From assembly GCF_011189575.1 (NCBI RefSeq), contig NZ_PUJW01000007.1, positions 155,568-219,567 on the forward strand: a DNA stretch of 64,000 nt. Direction: 5' to 3'. The position numbers and the translations under genes are program-made. This DNA comes from Photorhabdus cinerea. Lineage in GTDB: Bacteria; Pseudomonadota; Gammaproteobacteria; Enterobacterales; Enterobacteriaceae. This document shows positions 17,788 to 27,789 of the stretch, one piece after another. Under the pieces are notes generated by a model. The model did no database searches. It saw only the letters and a list, made by a program, of their open reading frames with translations, and had not been told where the DNA came from. Numbering within the stretch: the stretch's first letter is position 1; each line of letters begins with the position of its first letter.

Positions 17788-19143
17788 TTACAACGGACGT
17801 TTTTGCGATAAAGCCAGGTTGCTAGTCAAATATTTTCTGATAAGCCCAGCACTGTCAAACAGCCAATACAACAACTTAGCAACCACCAAACATAAACCAA
17901 AAATAATACAGAAAAACACCACACGGGAAACAAATGAATCCAACCCTTCACGAGCCAGAACTATCATGTTGAAGATCGCCCCGAAGCAAAATGCCTGCAA
18001 AATAGCAGCCTTATAACGATTAGTCTCCTGTTTCCCCAACTCATAAATCCAGTCAAACCACTTAATTATCAACCCAACAACAATCGCACCAACCGGAATA
18101 AACAGCACTCCCCCCATAACAATCAAAGATCCTATCAAAGTTGGGGAGATTGCCAAGCCGGAGTGGTTATCTAACACTTCCCAAGTAAAGTAATTTGCAG
18201 AATTCAACACAGCATCAGGGCGTCCTGGCCAAAGCCAGCTTGGAATGAAGACATAGAAATCACGGATAATAGGTGCCAACCCCTGAAAATCGATTTTGTC
18301 GTAGTTATTCAATAATAACGCAAAATTTTCCCACGGAGAGAAAGTATCTCTTGTGAGATAAAGGAAAGTATAAAACGCTTCTGCACCACTAACATCCAAA
18401 CTATAGCGTTTAAGTGCCAACCAGAACATACCAACAATTCCCACTGCTCCCGCAGTTATCAGCATCCACAATGTTATCCAACCACGAACAATGCCGATAA
18501 ACAGAAACAGCGCAAACGCAATAATAATATTAGCCCGCGTTCCCCCAACAATCACATAAGTCAAAATCCCGAAAGCAACCGTGCTTATCAGAAAAAACAG
18601 CCAGCGTAATTGTGTCGGCTTCAGGAAATAAACGACTAGCATGGCTGGAATAAAGAAGTAAAAGAACCGTTTTAAGGCAACACCAGACACCTGACTGGAG
18701 AAAATCTGACTATACGACTGTAACTTAAACAATAGAAAACCATTCTGCATGAAGAATAGCCCAACTGTCACAACCGCAACTAATGTCAGTAGTAACCATG
18801 TCAAATTAGTTTCTACCCGGTTCATGGTGAATACAGGTGCTTTGGGTTGCCCAGAAGGTTTTTTTAGCCGAGTTTTATAACTGACGTAATAAATTGCATA
18901 GAAGCACGTTGAAGCCAACAGAGCATGTAACAAAGAGTCTACTGGTACCACCTCAACATCAAACTGAAAAACCAGCAAGCACGTCAGTGGGAAACCGAAA
19001 TAGAACGTCAGCAAATAAAGCAATGAGAAGAACACATTAAAATTAAAACGTACACGCCGGAATTCCTGATAAGTTAGCGTCAGGATAAAAACCAGTGATA
19101 TCAGGTAAACAGTAAATAATCCGCCAAACTGCGTTAAACTCAT
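17788..19143 (-). CDS. wzyE: ECA polysaccharide polymerase WzyE
   Basis: 451-residue inner-membrane protein with about 11 membrane helices that polymerises ECA trisaccharide repeats in the periplasm. The segment EFRRVRFNFNVFFSLL at the N terminus and NSANYFTWEVLDNHSG in the large periplasmic loop are near-identical to E. coli WzyE. The open frame reaches 19182, but the family start MSLTQF matches the ATG at 19143, which overlaps the wecF stop as ATGA. Confidence 0.95.
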   Translation of the reverse strand: MSLTQFGGLFTVYLISLVFILTLTYQEFRRVRFNFNVFFSLLYLLTFYFGFPLTCLLVFQFDVEVVPVDSLLHALLASTCFYAIYYVSYKTRLKKPSGQPKAPVFTMNRVETNLTWLLLTLVAVVTVGLFFMQNGFLLFKLQSYSQIFSSQVSGVALKRFFYFFIPAMLVVYFLKPTQLRWLFFLISTVAFGILTYVIVGGTRANIIIAFALFLFIGIVRGWITLWMLITAGAVGIVGMFWLALKRYSLDVSGAEAFYTFLYLTRDTFSPWENFALLLNNYDKIDFQGLAPIIRDFYVFIPSWLWPGRPDAVLNSANYFTWEVLDNHSGLAISPTLIGSLIVMGGVLFIPVGAIVVGLIIKWFDWIYELGKQETNRYKAAILQAFCFGAIFNMIVLAREGLDSFVSRVVFFCIIFGLCLVVAKLLYWLFDSAGLIRKYLTSNLALSQKRPL

Positions 19144-20225
19144 TGCTGCTCTCCTGCCGCTTTTGCCAGCGCCTGCCGCCAACCATCAACAAAGTTCGGG
19201 CTGAAGAAAGCTATTGTATTCCTGTCTAAGGAAAGCATCTGCCGTTGTGCTTCGGCAATCAATTGTCTATCCAAAGGATCGCCGAGGAAAAATACCGGTA
19301 CCTGCTGTTCTGTCAGATCCTGCCAGAAAAGATTTCGACGACTAAGTACAAACGGCACACCAAATTGTATCAACAGGCAAATTGTTCCAACCCCTTGCTG
19401 GCGGTCAAACATGAAATACCCTAAATCGCAACAACGCAATAATGCCAGATAGTCATCAAATTCCATCTTTTGCTTAATAATTTTCAAACTTTCTGAGCAA
19501 AACAGTGATAAAGCCGTTTGCTCAACCTGAGCAATATAAACCTGATTATTCTCTGGATAACCCATCGGAATGACTATTCGTACCTTATCACCAAATTGCT
19601 TATGAATAGCTTTGAGTGCGGCAATATGTCGGTTTGATCGATCACCGGAGTTCCCTAGCAAAATTGTCACTCTGTTATCGTCAGAAGGTGTTTTTTCTAC
19701 CATCGTCAAAGCTGGCTCCATTCTGATTGGGAAATAAAGCAATGATGTTGGTACCTCCAGATGATGCTGAGAATAAAAATGTGAATCCCCACGAGTCGCA
19801 AATACATGTTCCACCCGACTCTGCGCCAAACGACGTAAAAAATAAAACAGGCGGAATTTCAACTGGCGAGAATCTTCATACAGATCTGCTCCCCAAGCAT
19901 GCCACCAAAATTGATTACGTTTAATTTTTCCTGACAACAGTGCCAACCACAAACCTGTATTAAATTGACCATGAAAAAAAAACCGGCAAGCTCTGTCTGA
20001 TTGCGCTTTAGCAGTAACCGCCCGCGCCAGAACTTTTTTACTGTCAAAAAATGTCATATCCAACTCCGGACAATCATCCAGAGAAGCTCGATTCCTGGTC
20101 ACCACCATAAACTTTGGTTTGGCCGAAAAACCAATTTCTTGCACTAATACATCATTAAAAAAGCGCAATACCGTTCGATTGTGATGCGGAATATCAGATC
20201 CCAGAACGTGAATTAGGGTAGTCAT
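19140..20225 (-). CDS. wecF: TDP-Fuc4NAc:lipid II Fuc4NAc transferase WecF
   Basis: 361-residue GT56-family glycosyltransferase that adds 4-acetamido-4,6-dideoxy-D-galactose, completing the ECA trisaccharide lipid III. The start IHVLGSDIPHHNRTVLRFFND, the segment RFFFHGQFNTGLWLALLSG and LGNSGDRSNRHIAALKAIH are hallmark regions. It overlaps wzxE by 4 bp upstream and wzyE by 4 bp downstream. Confidence 0.95.
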   Translation of the reverse strand: MTTLIHVLGSDIPHHNRTVLRFFNDVLVQEIGFSAKPKFMVVTRNRASLDDCPELDMTFFDSKKVLARAVTAKAQSDRACRFFFHGQFNTGLWLALLSGKIKRNQFWWHAWGADLYEDSRQLKFRLFYFLRRLAQSRVEHVFATRGDSHFYSQHHLEVPTSLLYFPIRMEPALTMVEKTPSDDNRVTILLGNSGDRSNRHIAALKAIHKQFGDKVRIVIPMGYPENNQVYIAQVEQTALSLFCSESLKIIKQKMEFDDYLALLRCCDLGYFMFDRQQGVGTICLLIQFGVPFVLSRRNLFWQDLTEQQVPVFFLGDPLDRQLIAEAQRQMLSLDRNTIAFFSPNFVDGWRQALAKAAGEQQ

Positions 20226-21472
20226 GCTCGCCTACGGTAAATAAGAAATACACCACAACAAAGGGTGAAATAAACAATATAAGTTGTCATATAGGCTTGT
20301 GCTGCACCTAACGCTCCATTAGCAGGAATAAGCCAGTGGGAAAAACCAGTAAGCAACAAAAACTGACTAACCTCAGTCAGCACATAAAAACGCAACGCAG
20401 CTTTGGCAATCACCAAATAACCAAAAACATAGGCACCCACTTTCAAGACATCACCAACCAACTGCCAAGCAAACAAATCACGCATAGCCGTAAATTTGTC
20501 GGAAAACAGCAACCAAATGGCAAAATCACGCAACAACCATACAGTAAAACTTGCAACAGCCACCGCTGGCAAAACAAGTTTCAACGCCTTGACTATCTCA
20601 TCTGATATTTCGACCTTACCCTGTAATCGTGAAAGCGTTGGCAACAGATAAACACTGAAAGAAGCCGTAATAAATTGCAGGTAAGCATCGGAAATACTAC
20701 TTACACCTTGCCAGATACCCACATCATCCCAACTATAATGCGCTGCCAGCAAGTTTCGCATCATAATATAAGCAACTGGTAAAGTGATAGAAGTCAACAA
20801 AGCCATAAGGGTAAATTTGCCGAGTTGACTAGCGAGTACCTTATCCCACATAGGCTTAAGAGCTGATAACGGAACCACTTTGCGATACCAAAGCATCAGC
20901 CCCGCAGGAAATATTATCAGTGCTGGCACTAAAGCCAAACCAGCCAAAGCACCTTCATACCCTCCAAGAGTAAAGCAGAGATAATAGGCCATCACACCAA
21001 TTAAACTACCAAGAATAATCGCCAGGGCATTCCCCTGAGCATCCCAGTATCCTTTCAAAATAGCCAGAAAATAGTTGGCACTGGCAATACCCATTTGAAT
21101 AAATGCGAGCGCCTGCACAACGGGTTCATAATCTCGATGGCCAAATAACCTAATACTGATTGACCCACTGAACAACAAAAAAATTACTGCCAACAGCGTG
21201 GAAAACCCCAAGATAATGGCAGAAGACGTTCCTAATACCGCACGCAGCCTTTCCGGTTGCTGCTGATATTCAGCAACATATTTAGTCACACCATTAAAAA
21301 TACCTGCTCCTGCCAATACCCCCAGCACGGTAATAAGTTGACGGAAATTACCCGCCAGCCCAACACCACTGGGACCGAAAGCAACTGCCAGTAATTTAAC
21401 AATCAAAAGCCCCACACCGATCTTTATCAGTGTAGAGCCAGCAGTCCATACCGATGCTTTAGCCAGTGACAT
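20222..21472 (-). CDS. wzxE: Lipid III flippase WzxE
   Basis: 416-residue MATE/MOP-superfamily flippase with about 12 membrane helices, which moves the lipid-linked ECA trisaccharide across the inner membrane. The N terminus MSLAKASVWTAGSTLIKIGVG and the GPSGVGLAGNFRQ motif are typical for WzxE. It begins 1 bp after the wecE stop and overlaps wecF by 4 bp. Confidence 0.95.
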   Translation of the reverse strand: MSLAKASVWTAGSTLIKIGVGLLIVKLLAVAFGPSGVGLAGNFRQLITVLGVLAGAGIFNGVTKYVAEYQQQPERLRAVLGTSSAIILGFSTLLAVIFLLFSGSISIRLFGHRDYEPVVQALAFIQMGIASANYFLAILKGYWDAQGNALAIILGSLIGVMAYYLCFTLGGYEGALAGLALVPALIIFPAGLMLWYRKVVPLSALKPMWDKVLASQLGKFTLMALLTSITLPVAYIMMRNLLAAHYSWDDVGIWQGVSSISDAYLQFITASFSVYLLPTLSRLQGKVEISDEIVKALKLVLPAVAVASFTVWLLRDFAIWLLFSDKFTAMRDLFAWQLVGDVLKVGAYVFGYLVIAKAALRFYVLTEVSQFLLLTGFSHWLIPANGALGAAQAYMTTYIVYFTLCCGVFLIYRRRA

Positions 21473-21473
21473 A

Positions 21474-22604
21474 TCAGGAAAAGAATTCCTTGATATGTTT
21501 GATAACAGTTTGTTGCTCAGTCTCTGTTATGTTGTAAAACATTGGCAAACGTACCAAGCGATCACTTTCACTAGTAGTAAAGCGATCTTCTCCATGGAAA
21601 CGGCCAAATTTCTCACCACCTGGGCTACTGTGCAGAGAAACATAATGGAATACCGTTAGTACACCAGCATCGTTCATATAGCTATTGAATGCAGAGCGTT
21701 CTCCAATATCTTTCAGCTTGATATAGAACATATGGGCATTATGCTCTAATCCTTCCGGTATTACAGGCAATGTCAGGCGACCAACATCAGCCAAAGGTTT
21801 TAACGACTGATAATAGGTATCCCACAAGGCAAGACGACGTTCATTGATTTTCTCAGCAGCTTCAAGTTGTGCCCACAAATAAGCAGCCTGAAGTTCTGAC
21901 ATCAGATAACTGGAACCAATATCACGCCAGGTATATTTATCGACCTGACCACGAAAAAACTGGCTGCGGTTAGTTCCTTTTTCACGGACAATTTCCGCAC
22001 GGGAGATCAGTGATTTGTCATTAATAAGTATTGCACCACCTTCACCACCAGAAGAATAGTTCTTGGTTTCATGGAAACTGTAACAACCGATGTGTCCAAT
22101 AGTTCCCAATGCGCGGCCTTTATAAGTAGACATTACGCCCTGTGCTGCATCTTCTACTACAAACAGATTATATTTCTCTGCCAAAGCCATGATTATATCC
22201 ATTTCACAAGCCACACCCGCGTAATGAACAGGAACAATCGCACGTGTTCTATCTGTAATCGCTGCTTCGATTTTAGTTTCATCAATATTCATGGTATCCG
22301 GACGGATATCCACAAAAACAATCGTTGCTCCACGCAGTACAAATGCGTTCGAAGTAGAAACGAAAGTGAAACTCGGCATGATAACCTCATCACCGGGCTG
22401 GATATTTAGCAAAATAGCCGCCATTTCTAGCGAAGCTGTGCAGGATGGTGTCAATAGAACTTTCAGGCAATTGAAATGTTGTTCCATCCACTCTTCACAA
22501 CGTTTGGTAAAACCACCATCCCCGCAGAGCTTACCGCTCGCTATTGCCTGCTTCATATAATCTAATTCAGTGCCGACTACTGGCGGTCTGTTAAATGGAA
22601 TCAT
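21474..22604 (-). CDS. wecE: dTDP-4-amino-4,6-dideoxygalactose transaminase WecE
   Basis: 376-residue DegT/DnrJ/EryC1 family PLP aminotransferase, converting dTDP-4-keto-6-deoxy-glucose to dTDP-4-amino-4,6-dideoxygalactose. The Schiff-base Lys181 sits in SFHETKNYSSGGEGG, and Asp152 of VVEDAAQG contacts the cofactor. The frame is open to 22652, but the ATG at 22604 (MIPFNRPPVVG) is the family start and overlaps the 3' end of wecD by 14 bp. Confidence 0.96.
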   Translation of the reverse strand: MIPFNRPPVVGTELDYMKQAIASGKLCGDGGFTKRCEEWMEQHFNCLKVLLTPSCTASLEMAAILLNIQPGDEVIMPSFTFVSTSNAFVLRGATIVFVDIRPDTMNIDETKIEAAITDRTRAIVPVHYAGVACEMDIIMALAEKYNLFVVEDAAQGVMSTYKGRALGTIGHIGCYSFHETKNYSSGGEGGAILINDKSLISRAEIVREKGTNRSQFFRGQVDKYTWRDIGSSYLMSELQAAYLWAQLEAAEKINERRLALWDTYYQSLKPLADVGRLTLPVIPEGLEHNAHMFYIKLKDIGERSAFNSYMNDAGVLTVFHYVSLHSSPGGEKFGRFHGEDRFTTSESDRLVRLPMFYNITETEQQTVIKHIKEFFS

Positions 22605-23331
22605 TTCGCCCCCGATATAACCAATAAGCAGTGCTTTCAACAAATGCACCACTGCGTTTATAGAGACGCAAAGCAGCGATGTTGCTGGTTTGTGTCGCGA
22701 TTCTTAATCGTTGTATTTGATGGTACTGGCACCACTGTTGCGCCGTCGACATTAATTTTGAACCGATCCCACAACCGGTATTTCCTGGAAACACTGCCAG
22801 CAACCCCATGCGAGCCTGGCCTCTCTCTAACTCCCGCAAAGTAACGAACCCTGCGGGTTGCCCATTATCCCCATTTACCAGTAAACATTGATGATCAAAT
22901 GTGCCCAACACCGCTTTCTCAACCCAAGTAGCGTAGAAACGACCACCATCCAGCGGCTGATACCAAGGGGTGCGGAAACGGCTTGAAGAAAATACTTTAG
23001 AAGCCACTTCTTTCAACATGGGAATATCTTGCTGCGTTGCCGATATCATCTCAGTCTCAGAACTATCACTACAATTCGTAGTATACGCATTTTTTGTGCC
23101 AATCATTAAAGAGAAGTCTACTTCCCCTTCCACCAGCGAAAAACCCAATGCCGATAATCCATCAATAATGTCTGGCCGTTGTACTAGCACTTTAGCCTGC
23201 ACTAAAGAATACTGTTCTAACTGAGATAAAGTTAACAACCTGGAATCAGGTGCAAAATCAAGGCGAGCAGTGGAGAATCCAAAATAATGGCTATCCCACT
23301 CTAACGGTTCAATATTGGCGCGAACGGACAT
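22591..23331 (-). CDS. wecD: dTDP-fucosamine acetyltransferase WecD
   Basis: 246-residue GNAT-family N-acetyltransferase that acetylates dTDP-4-amino-4,6-dideoxygalactose to dTDP-Fuc4NAc. The C-terminal GNAT domain shows MGLLAVFPGNTGCGIGSKLM (the acetyl-CoA-binding Q/R-x-x-G-x-G/A region) and ends with AALRLYKRSGAFVESTAYWLYR. The N-terminal half (SVRANIEPLEWDSHYFG) is the WecD-specific domain. It is longer than E. coli WecD by some 20 residues and overlaps rffH by 23 bp. Confidence 0.93.
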   Translation of the reverse strand: MSVRANIEPLEWDSHYFGFSTARLDFAPDSRLLTLSQLEQYSLVQAKVLVQRPDIIDGLSALGFSLVEGEVDFSLMIGTKNAYTTNCSDSSETEMISATQQDIPMLKEVASKVFSSSRFRTPWYQPLDGGRFYATWVEKAVLGTFDHQCLLVNGDNGQPAGFVTLRELERGQARMGLLAVFPGNTGCGIGSKLMSTAQQWCQYHQIQRLRIATQTSNIAALRLYKRSGAFVESTAYWLYRGRNDSI

Positions 23332-24190
23332 GAAGCAGATCCAACAGATATTGGCCGTAACCAGTCTTTGACAAGGATTTTGCTGTTTCTCTTAAGTGAT
23401 CATCATCTAACCAACCATTACGCCAGGCAATTTCTTCAAGACAGGCGACTTTGAAACCTTGACGCTTCTCAACAGTCTGCACAAAAGTGCTGGCCTCAAT
23501 CAGACTATCGTGAGTGCCGGTATCCAACCAAGCAAAACCGCGCCCTAACAGTTCAATATTCAGTTCACCGCGATCCAGATACATCTGGTTAATACTGGTA
23601 ATTTCTAATTCACCCCGTGCAGAAGGCTTTACCTGTTTAGCAAAATCCACAACCTGATTATCATAGAAATAGAGACCTGTTACTGCCCAGTTAGATTTTG
23701 GTTTTTCTGGTTTTTCTTCAATGGAAAGAACATGAAACTCGTCATCAAACTCCACCACACCAAATCGCTCAGGGTCCATCACCTGATAACCAAAAATAGT
23801 CGCTCCTTTTCCACGGGAAACGACACTCTTCAGTTTCGGACTGAATGCTTGCCCAAAGTAGACATTGTCTCCCAATACCAAGCAACAGGATTCGCCGTTA
23901 ATGAACTCTTCACCAATCAGAAATGCCTGAGCTAAACCATCCGGTGATGGCTGCTCTGCATAACTCAAGCGAATACCAAATGCGTCACCATTGCCAAGCA
24001 ATCGCTGGAAAGAAGGTAAATCTTCTGGCGTGGAGATAATCAAAACATCGCGTATCCCTGCCAGCATTAGTACTGACAAGGGATAGTAAATCATCGGCTT
24101 ATCATAAATTGGCAGTAATTGCTTAGAAACACCTCGTGTTATCGGATGCAACCGGGTACCCGATCCTCCTGCCAGAATAATGCCTTTCAT
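23309..24190 (-). CDS. rffH: Glucose-1-phosphate thymidylyltransferase RffH
   Basis: 293-residue RmlA-type nucleotidyltransferase making dTDP-glucose for the Fuc4NAc branch of ECA synthesis. The nucleotide-binding GGSGTRLHPIT (residues 8-18) with Lys in SKQLLPIYDKPMIYYPL and the metal-binding Asp of VLGDNVYFG are all present. It lies between rffG (17 bp upstream) and wecD, so it is the ECA copy and not an O-antigen rmlA. Confidence 0.95.
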   Translation of the reverse strand: MKGIILAGGSGTRLHPITRGVSKQLLPIYDKPMIYYPLSVLMLAGIRDVLIISTPEDLPSFQRLLGNGDAFGIRLSYAEQPSPDGLAQAFLIGEEFINGESCCLVLGDNVYFGQAFSPKLKSVVSRGKGATIFGYQVMDPERFGVVEFDDEFHVLSIEEKPEKPKSNWAVTGLYFYDNQVVDFAKQVKPSARGELEITSINQMYLDRGELNIELLGRGFAWLDTGTHDSLIEASTFVQTVEKRQGFKVACLEEIAWRNGWLDDDHLRETAKSLSKTGYGQYLLDLLHVRSRQY

Positions 24191-24207
24191 GTTACCTCCA
24201 AAGTAAC

Positions 24208-25278
24208 TCAGTCTTTACCTAATCCAAGACGCTCACCAGCATAAGAACCATCCTGAACTCTGCTCCACCAGTTTTCATTTTCCAGATACCATTGAACTGT
24301 CTTACGAATACCAGATTCAAAAGTTTCCTGGGGTTTCCAGCCCAACTCATGTTCAATTTTCGCCGCATCAATGGCATAGCGCATATCATGACCAGGACGA
24401 TCTATGACATAAGTAATCAAATCACGATAGTAAGCAATATTTGCTGGCTTCTCTGGGTGAAATTCTTCCAACAATTCACAAATCGCGTAAACCACATCAA
24501 TATTTTTTCGTTCATTATGACCGCCGATATTGTAGGTTTTACCCGGTTCTGCTGTTGTTACAACCAGATAAAGCGCCCTGGCATGATCTTCCACATACAG
24601 CCAATCACGAATTTGCTTCCCTTCTCCATATACTGGCAGGGACTTGCCCGCTAATGCATTCAAAATCATCAGCGGTATCAATTTTTCCGGGAAGTGGTAA
24701 GGACCATAATTATTTGAACAATTAGTGATAATTGTCGGCAAACCATAAGTTCGGTGCCATGCTCTTACCAGATGGTCACTAGATGCCTTGGACGCTGAAT
24801 ATGGGCTGCTTGGCGCATAAGGTGTCTCTTCGGTAAAGAAACCATCCTCACCATGTAAATCACCATACACTTCATCTGTTGAAATATGATGAAAACGGAA
24901 AGCGGCCTGTTTCTCTTTACTCAATTTTTGCCAGAAAGCTCGAGCAACTTCCAGCAAAACATAAGTACCAACAATGTTGGTTTCGACAAAAGCCGCAGGG
25001 CCATCAATAGAGCGATCCACATGACTTTCTGCCGCCAGATGCATCACACAATCCGGTTGATACTGCTCAAACACCCGGTCCAGCGCTTCACGCTGGCAAA
25101 TATCAACCTGTTCAAAAGCATAGCGTGGGCTATCCGCAACCGAGGCAAGAGACTCTAGATTGCCAGCATAAGTCAAGCTATCAACCACAACTACACTGTC
25201 TTCTGTATTATCAATAACATGTCGCACAACAGCAGAACCAATAAAACCCGCTCCACCTGTGATTAGAATACGTCTCAA
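24208..25278 (-). CDS. rffG: dTDP-glucose 4,6-dehydratase RffG (TTG start)
   Basis: 356-residue extended short-chain dehydrogenase, converting dTDP-glucose to dTDP-4-keto-6-deoxyglucose. The NAD-binding GGAGFIG is at residues 8-14; the catalytic Thr134-Asp135-Glu136 and Tyr160-xxx-Lys164 (YSASK) are intact. No ATG fits the family N terminus (MRKILITGG in E. coli). The TTG at 25278 aligns with it, has an AAGGGG ribosome-binding site 7 bases upstream and overlaps the wecC stop as TTGA; the GTG at 25281 is an alternative. Confidence 0.93.
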   Translation of the reverse strand: MRRILITGGAGFIGSAVVRHVIDNTEDSVVVVDSLTYAGNLESLASVADSPRYAFEQVDICQREALDRVFEQYQPDCVMHLAAESHVDRSIDGPAAFVETNIVGTYVLLEVARAFWQKLSKEKQAAFRFHHISTDEVYGDLHGEDGFFTEETPYAPSSPYSASKASSDHLVRAWHRTYGLPTIITNCSNNYGPYHFPEKLIPLMILNALAGKSLPVYGEGKQIRDWLYVEDHARALYLVVTTAEPGKTYNIGGHNERKNIDVVYAICELLEEFHPEKPANIAYYRDLITYVIDRPGHDMRYAIDAAKIEHELGWKPQETFESGIRKTVQWYLENENWWSRVQDGSYAGERLGLGKD

Positions 25279-26537
25279 CACCAGACCCCTTTTGTATCCA
25301 CAATCCATTTCTGTTTAATGTCATAACCATTTATCGCTTTAAACTGATTATGATCCACCAGCATCAACAGGATATCTGCTTCTTCCAAAGCTTTCTCCAA
25401 GTTAACCAGTCGAACTATTTCCTTCAAAGAAGTTGGTAATTCATGAACATTAGGTTCTACAGCCAATGTCTCACCTGCATGCCATTGCGCAATCATACGG
25501 GTGATATGCACCGCTGGACTTTCACGCAAATCATCAATATTTGGTTTAAATGCCAAACCAAAACAGGCAATTTTCACTTCTCCGGCACGTTTTCCACTCT
25601 CAGCCAGACAGTCCGCAACAGCCGCTTTTATTTGATCCACAACCCACAAGGGCTTGCCATCATTAACCAAACGTGCTGTATGTATAAGACGTGATTGTTC
25701 CGGGTTTTGGGAAACAATGAACCACGGGTCAACAGCAATACAGTGACCACCCACACCAGGCCCCGGCTGAAGAATATTTACGCGGGGATGGCGGTTTGCC
25801 AAACTGATAAGTTCCCACACGTCGATACCTTGATCAGCACAAATCAGGGAAAGTTCGTTAGCAAATGCAATGTTTACATCTCGAAAGCTATTTTCTGTCA
25901 GCTTACACATTTCTGCTGTCCTTGAGTTAGTGATAACACATTCACCTTCAAGGAAAATTTTATACAGCTCGCTGGCTCTGGCTGAAGATTTTCGTGTCAT
26001 ACCGCCAACAACACGGTCATTCTTAATCAGTTCGACCATAACCTGGCCTGGTAACACGCGTTCAGGACAGTAAGCAATATCAATATCAGATTCCTCACCT
26101 ACCTGCTGAGGAAAAGTCAAATCAGGACGTGCTGCCGCCAACCATGCTGCCATCTGCTCCGTCGCACCCACTGGTGAAGTAGATTCCAGAATCAACAGAT
26201 CGCCTTTTTTCAGAATTGGTGCCACTGATTCAGCAGCGGAACACACATACTTCATATCCGGCTCATGATCACCTTTAAAAGGAGTTGGAACAGCTATCAA
26301 AAAAGCATCTGCTGGTAACGGAGAAGTCACCGCTTTCAGGTAACCCTCTTCCACAGCAATTTTCACCACTTTGTCCAGATCCGGTTCTATAATATGAATT
26401 GCACCTCGGTTAATCGTTTCTACCGCGTGCTGATTAATATCGACTCCTATGACTTTCTTATTACGGGATGCAAACGCTGCCGCAGTGGGTAAACCGATAT
26501 ACCCAAGACCGATAACAGAAATAGTTTCAAAACTCAT
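25275..26537 (-). CDS. wecC: UDP-N-acetyl-D-mannosamine dehydrogenase WecC
   Basis: 420-residue UDP-glucose/GDP-mannose dehydrogenase family enzyme, a four-electron NAD oxidation of UDP-ManNAc to UDP-ManNAcA. The Rossmann motif GLGYIGLPTAA (10-20), SPVGATE and the catalytic Cys266 in GPGVGGHCIAVDPWF are present. It lies 4 bp after wecB and overlaps the rffG start. Confidence 0.96.
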   Translation of the reverse strand: MSFETISVIGLGYIGLPTAAAFASRNKKVIGVDINQHAVETINRGAIHIIEPDLDKVVKIAVEEGYLKAVTSPLPADAFLIAVPTPFKGDHEPDMKYVCSAAESVAPILKKGDLLILESTSPVGATEQMAAWLAAARPDLTFPQQVGEESDIDIAYCPERVLPGQVMVELIKNDRVVGGMTRKSSARASELYKIFLEGECVITNSRTAEMCKLTENSFRDVNIAFANELSLICADQGIDVWELISLANRHPRVNILQPGPGVGGHCIAVDPWFIVSQNPEQSRLIHTARLVNDGKPLWVVDQIKAAVADCLAESGKRAGEVKIACFGLAFKPNIDDLRESPAVHITRMIAQWHAGETLAVEPNVHELPTSLKEIVRLVNLEKALEEADILLMLVDHNQFKAINGYDIKQKWIVDTKGVWC

Positions 26538-26541
26538 AATG

Positions 26542-27663
26542 TCACCTGATTTTTTTCAAAGCATCGAGAATACGTTGACAGGCATCACCGTCCCCGTAAG
26601 GATTATGAGCACGGCTCATTTGCTGATAGGCGGTATCGTCTGTCAACAATCGTGTCACCTCTTCTACGATAGTTTTTGTGTCTGTTCCTACCAGCCGTAC
26701 CGTTCCGGCATCAACCGCTTCTGGTCGTTCAGTAGTATTACGCATCACCAAAACCGGTTTTCCCAAAGAAGGCGCTTCTTCCTGAATGCCACCGGAATCC
26801 GTCAGGATCATATAGGAATGGTTCATCAGATAGACGAATGGCAAATAGTCCTGTGGTTTTATAAGAATGATATTATCAATATTATGCAAAATGCGCTTTA
26901 CCGGCTCACAAACATTTGGGTTCAAATGAACCGGATAAACTACCTGCACTTCTGGATGAGTACGGGCTATCTGCGCCAAAGCTTCACAAATTCGTTCAAA
27001 TCCACCACCAAAACTTTCACGACGATGGCCTGTTACCAGAATCATTTTTTTATTGGTATCAATAAACGGGTAGTGTTCCGCCAACTTACTCCGCATAATC
27101 TCGTCATTCATTATTCGATCGCGTACCCATAACAACGCATCAATCACTGTATTGCCCGTGACAAAAACCTGATTATCTGCAATCGATTCTTTCTGCAAAT
27201 TCTTACGAGAGTTTTCCGTCGGAGCAAAATGGTACATTGCCAGGTGCCCAGCAATCTTACGGTTTGCCTCTTCCGGCCAAGGGGAATAGAGGTCGCCGGT
27301 TCTCAGTCCAGCTTCAATATGACCGACAGGGACACGCTGGTAGAACGCAGCTAAACTGGTTGCCATAGTTGTTGTAGTATCACCGTGAACCAACACAACA
27401 TCAGGCTTAAATTCGGCCAAAACAGGCTTTAATCCCTCCAGAATACGACACGTAATATCCGTTAAATCTTGCCCTGATTTCATAATATTGAGATCAAAAT
27501 CGGGAGTGATCTCAAAAAGATGTAATACCTGATCCAACATTTCCCGGTGTTGGGCAGTGACACATACTTTTGCTTCGAAGGCTTCATCCTTTGCCAGCGC
27601 ATGTACCAACGGAGCCATCTTGATGGCTTCTGGCCGGGTACCAAACACAGTCAACACTTTCAC
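26542..27663 (-). CDS. wecB: UDP-N-acetylglucosamine 2-epimerase WecB
   Basis: 373-residue non-hydrolysing UDP-GlcNAc 2-epimerase giving UDP-ManNAc for ECA. The start VFGTRPEAIKMAPLV, the VHGDTTTTMA motif, HIEAGLRTGD and TDSGGIQEEAPSLGKPVLV are conserved GT-B-fold blocks with UDP and catalytic residues. A 126-bp AT-rich gap separates it from wzzE. Confidence 0.96.
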   Translation of the reverse strand: MKVLTVFGTRPEAIKMAPLVHALAKDEAFEAKVCVTAQHREMLDQVLHLFEITPDFDLNIMKSGQDLTDITCRILEGLKPVLAEFKPDVVLVHGDTTTTMATSLAAFYQRVPVGHIEAGLRTGDLYSPWPEEANRKIAGHLAMYHFAPTENSRKNLQKESIADNQVFVTGNTVIDALLWVRDRIMNDEIMRSKLAEHYPFIDTNKKMILVTGHRRESFGGGFERICEALAQIARTHPEVQVVYPVHLNPNVCEPVKRILHNIDNIILIKPQDYLPFVYLMNHSYMILTDSGGIQEEAPSLGKPVLVMRNTTERPEAVDAGTVRLVGTDTKTIVEEVTRLLTDDTAYQQMSRAHNPYGDGDACQRILDALKKIR

Positions 27664-27789
27664 AGTGACTCTCTTATTGGTCAGTAATTTGCAGATCTTC
27701 CTGCAAAAACACTATTTGATACTATTTATTTCTGCTTCTGTAGTTGCGAAAAGTATCTCTCAAAAGCAGTCACTTCTATAACTACTTGG

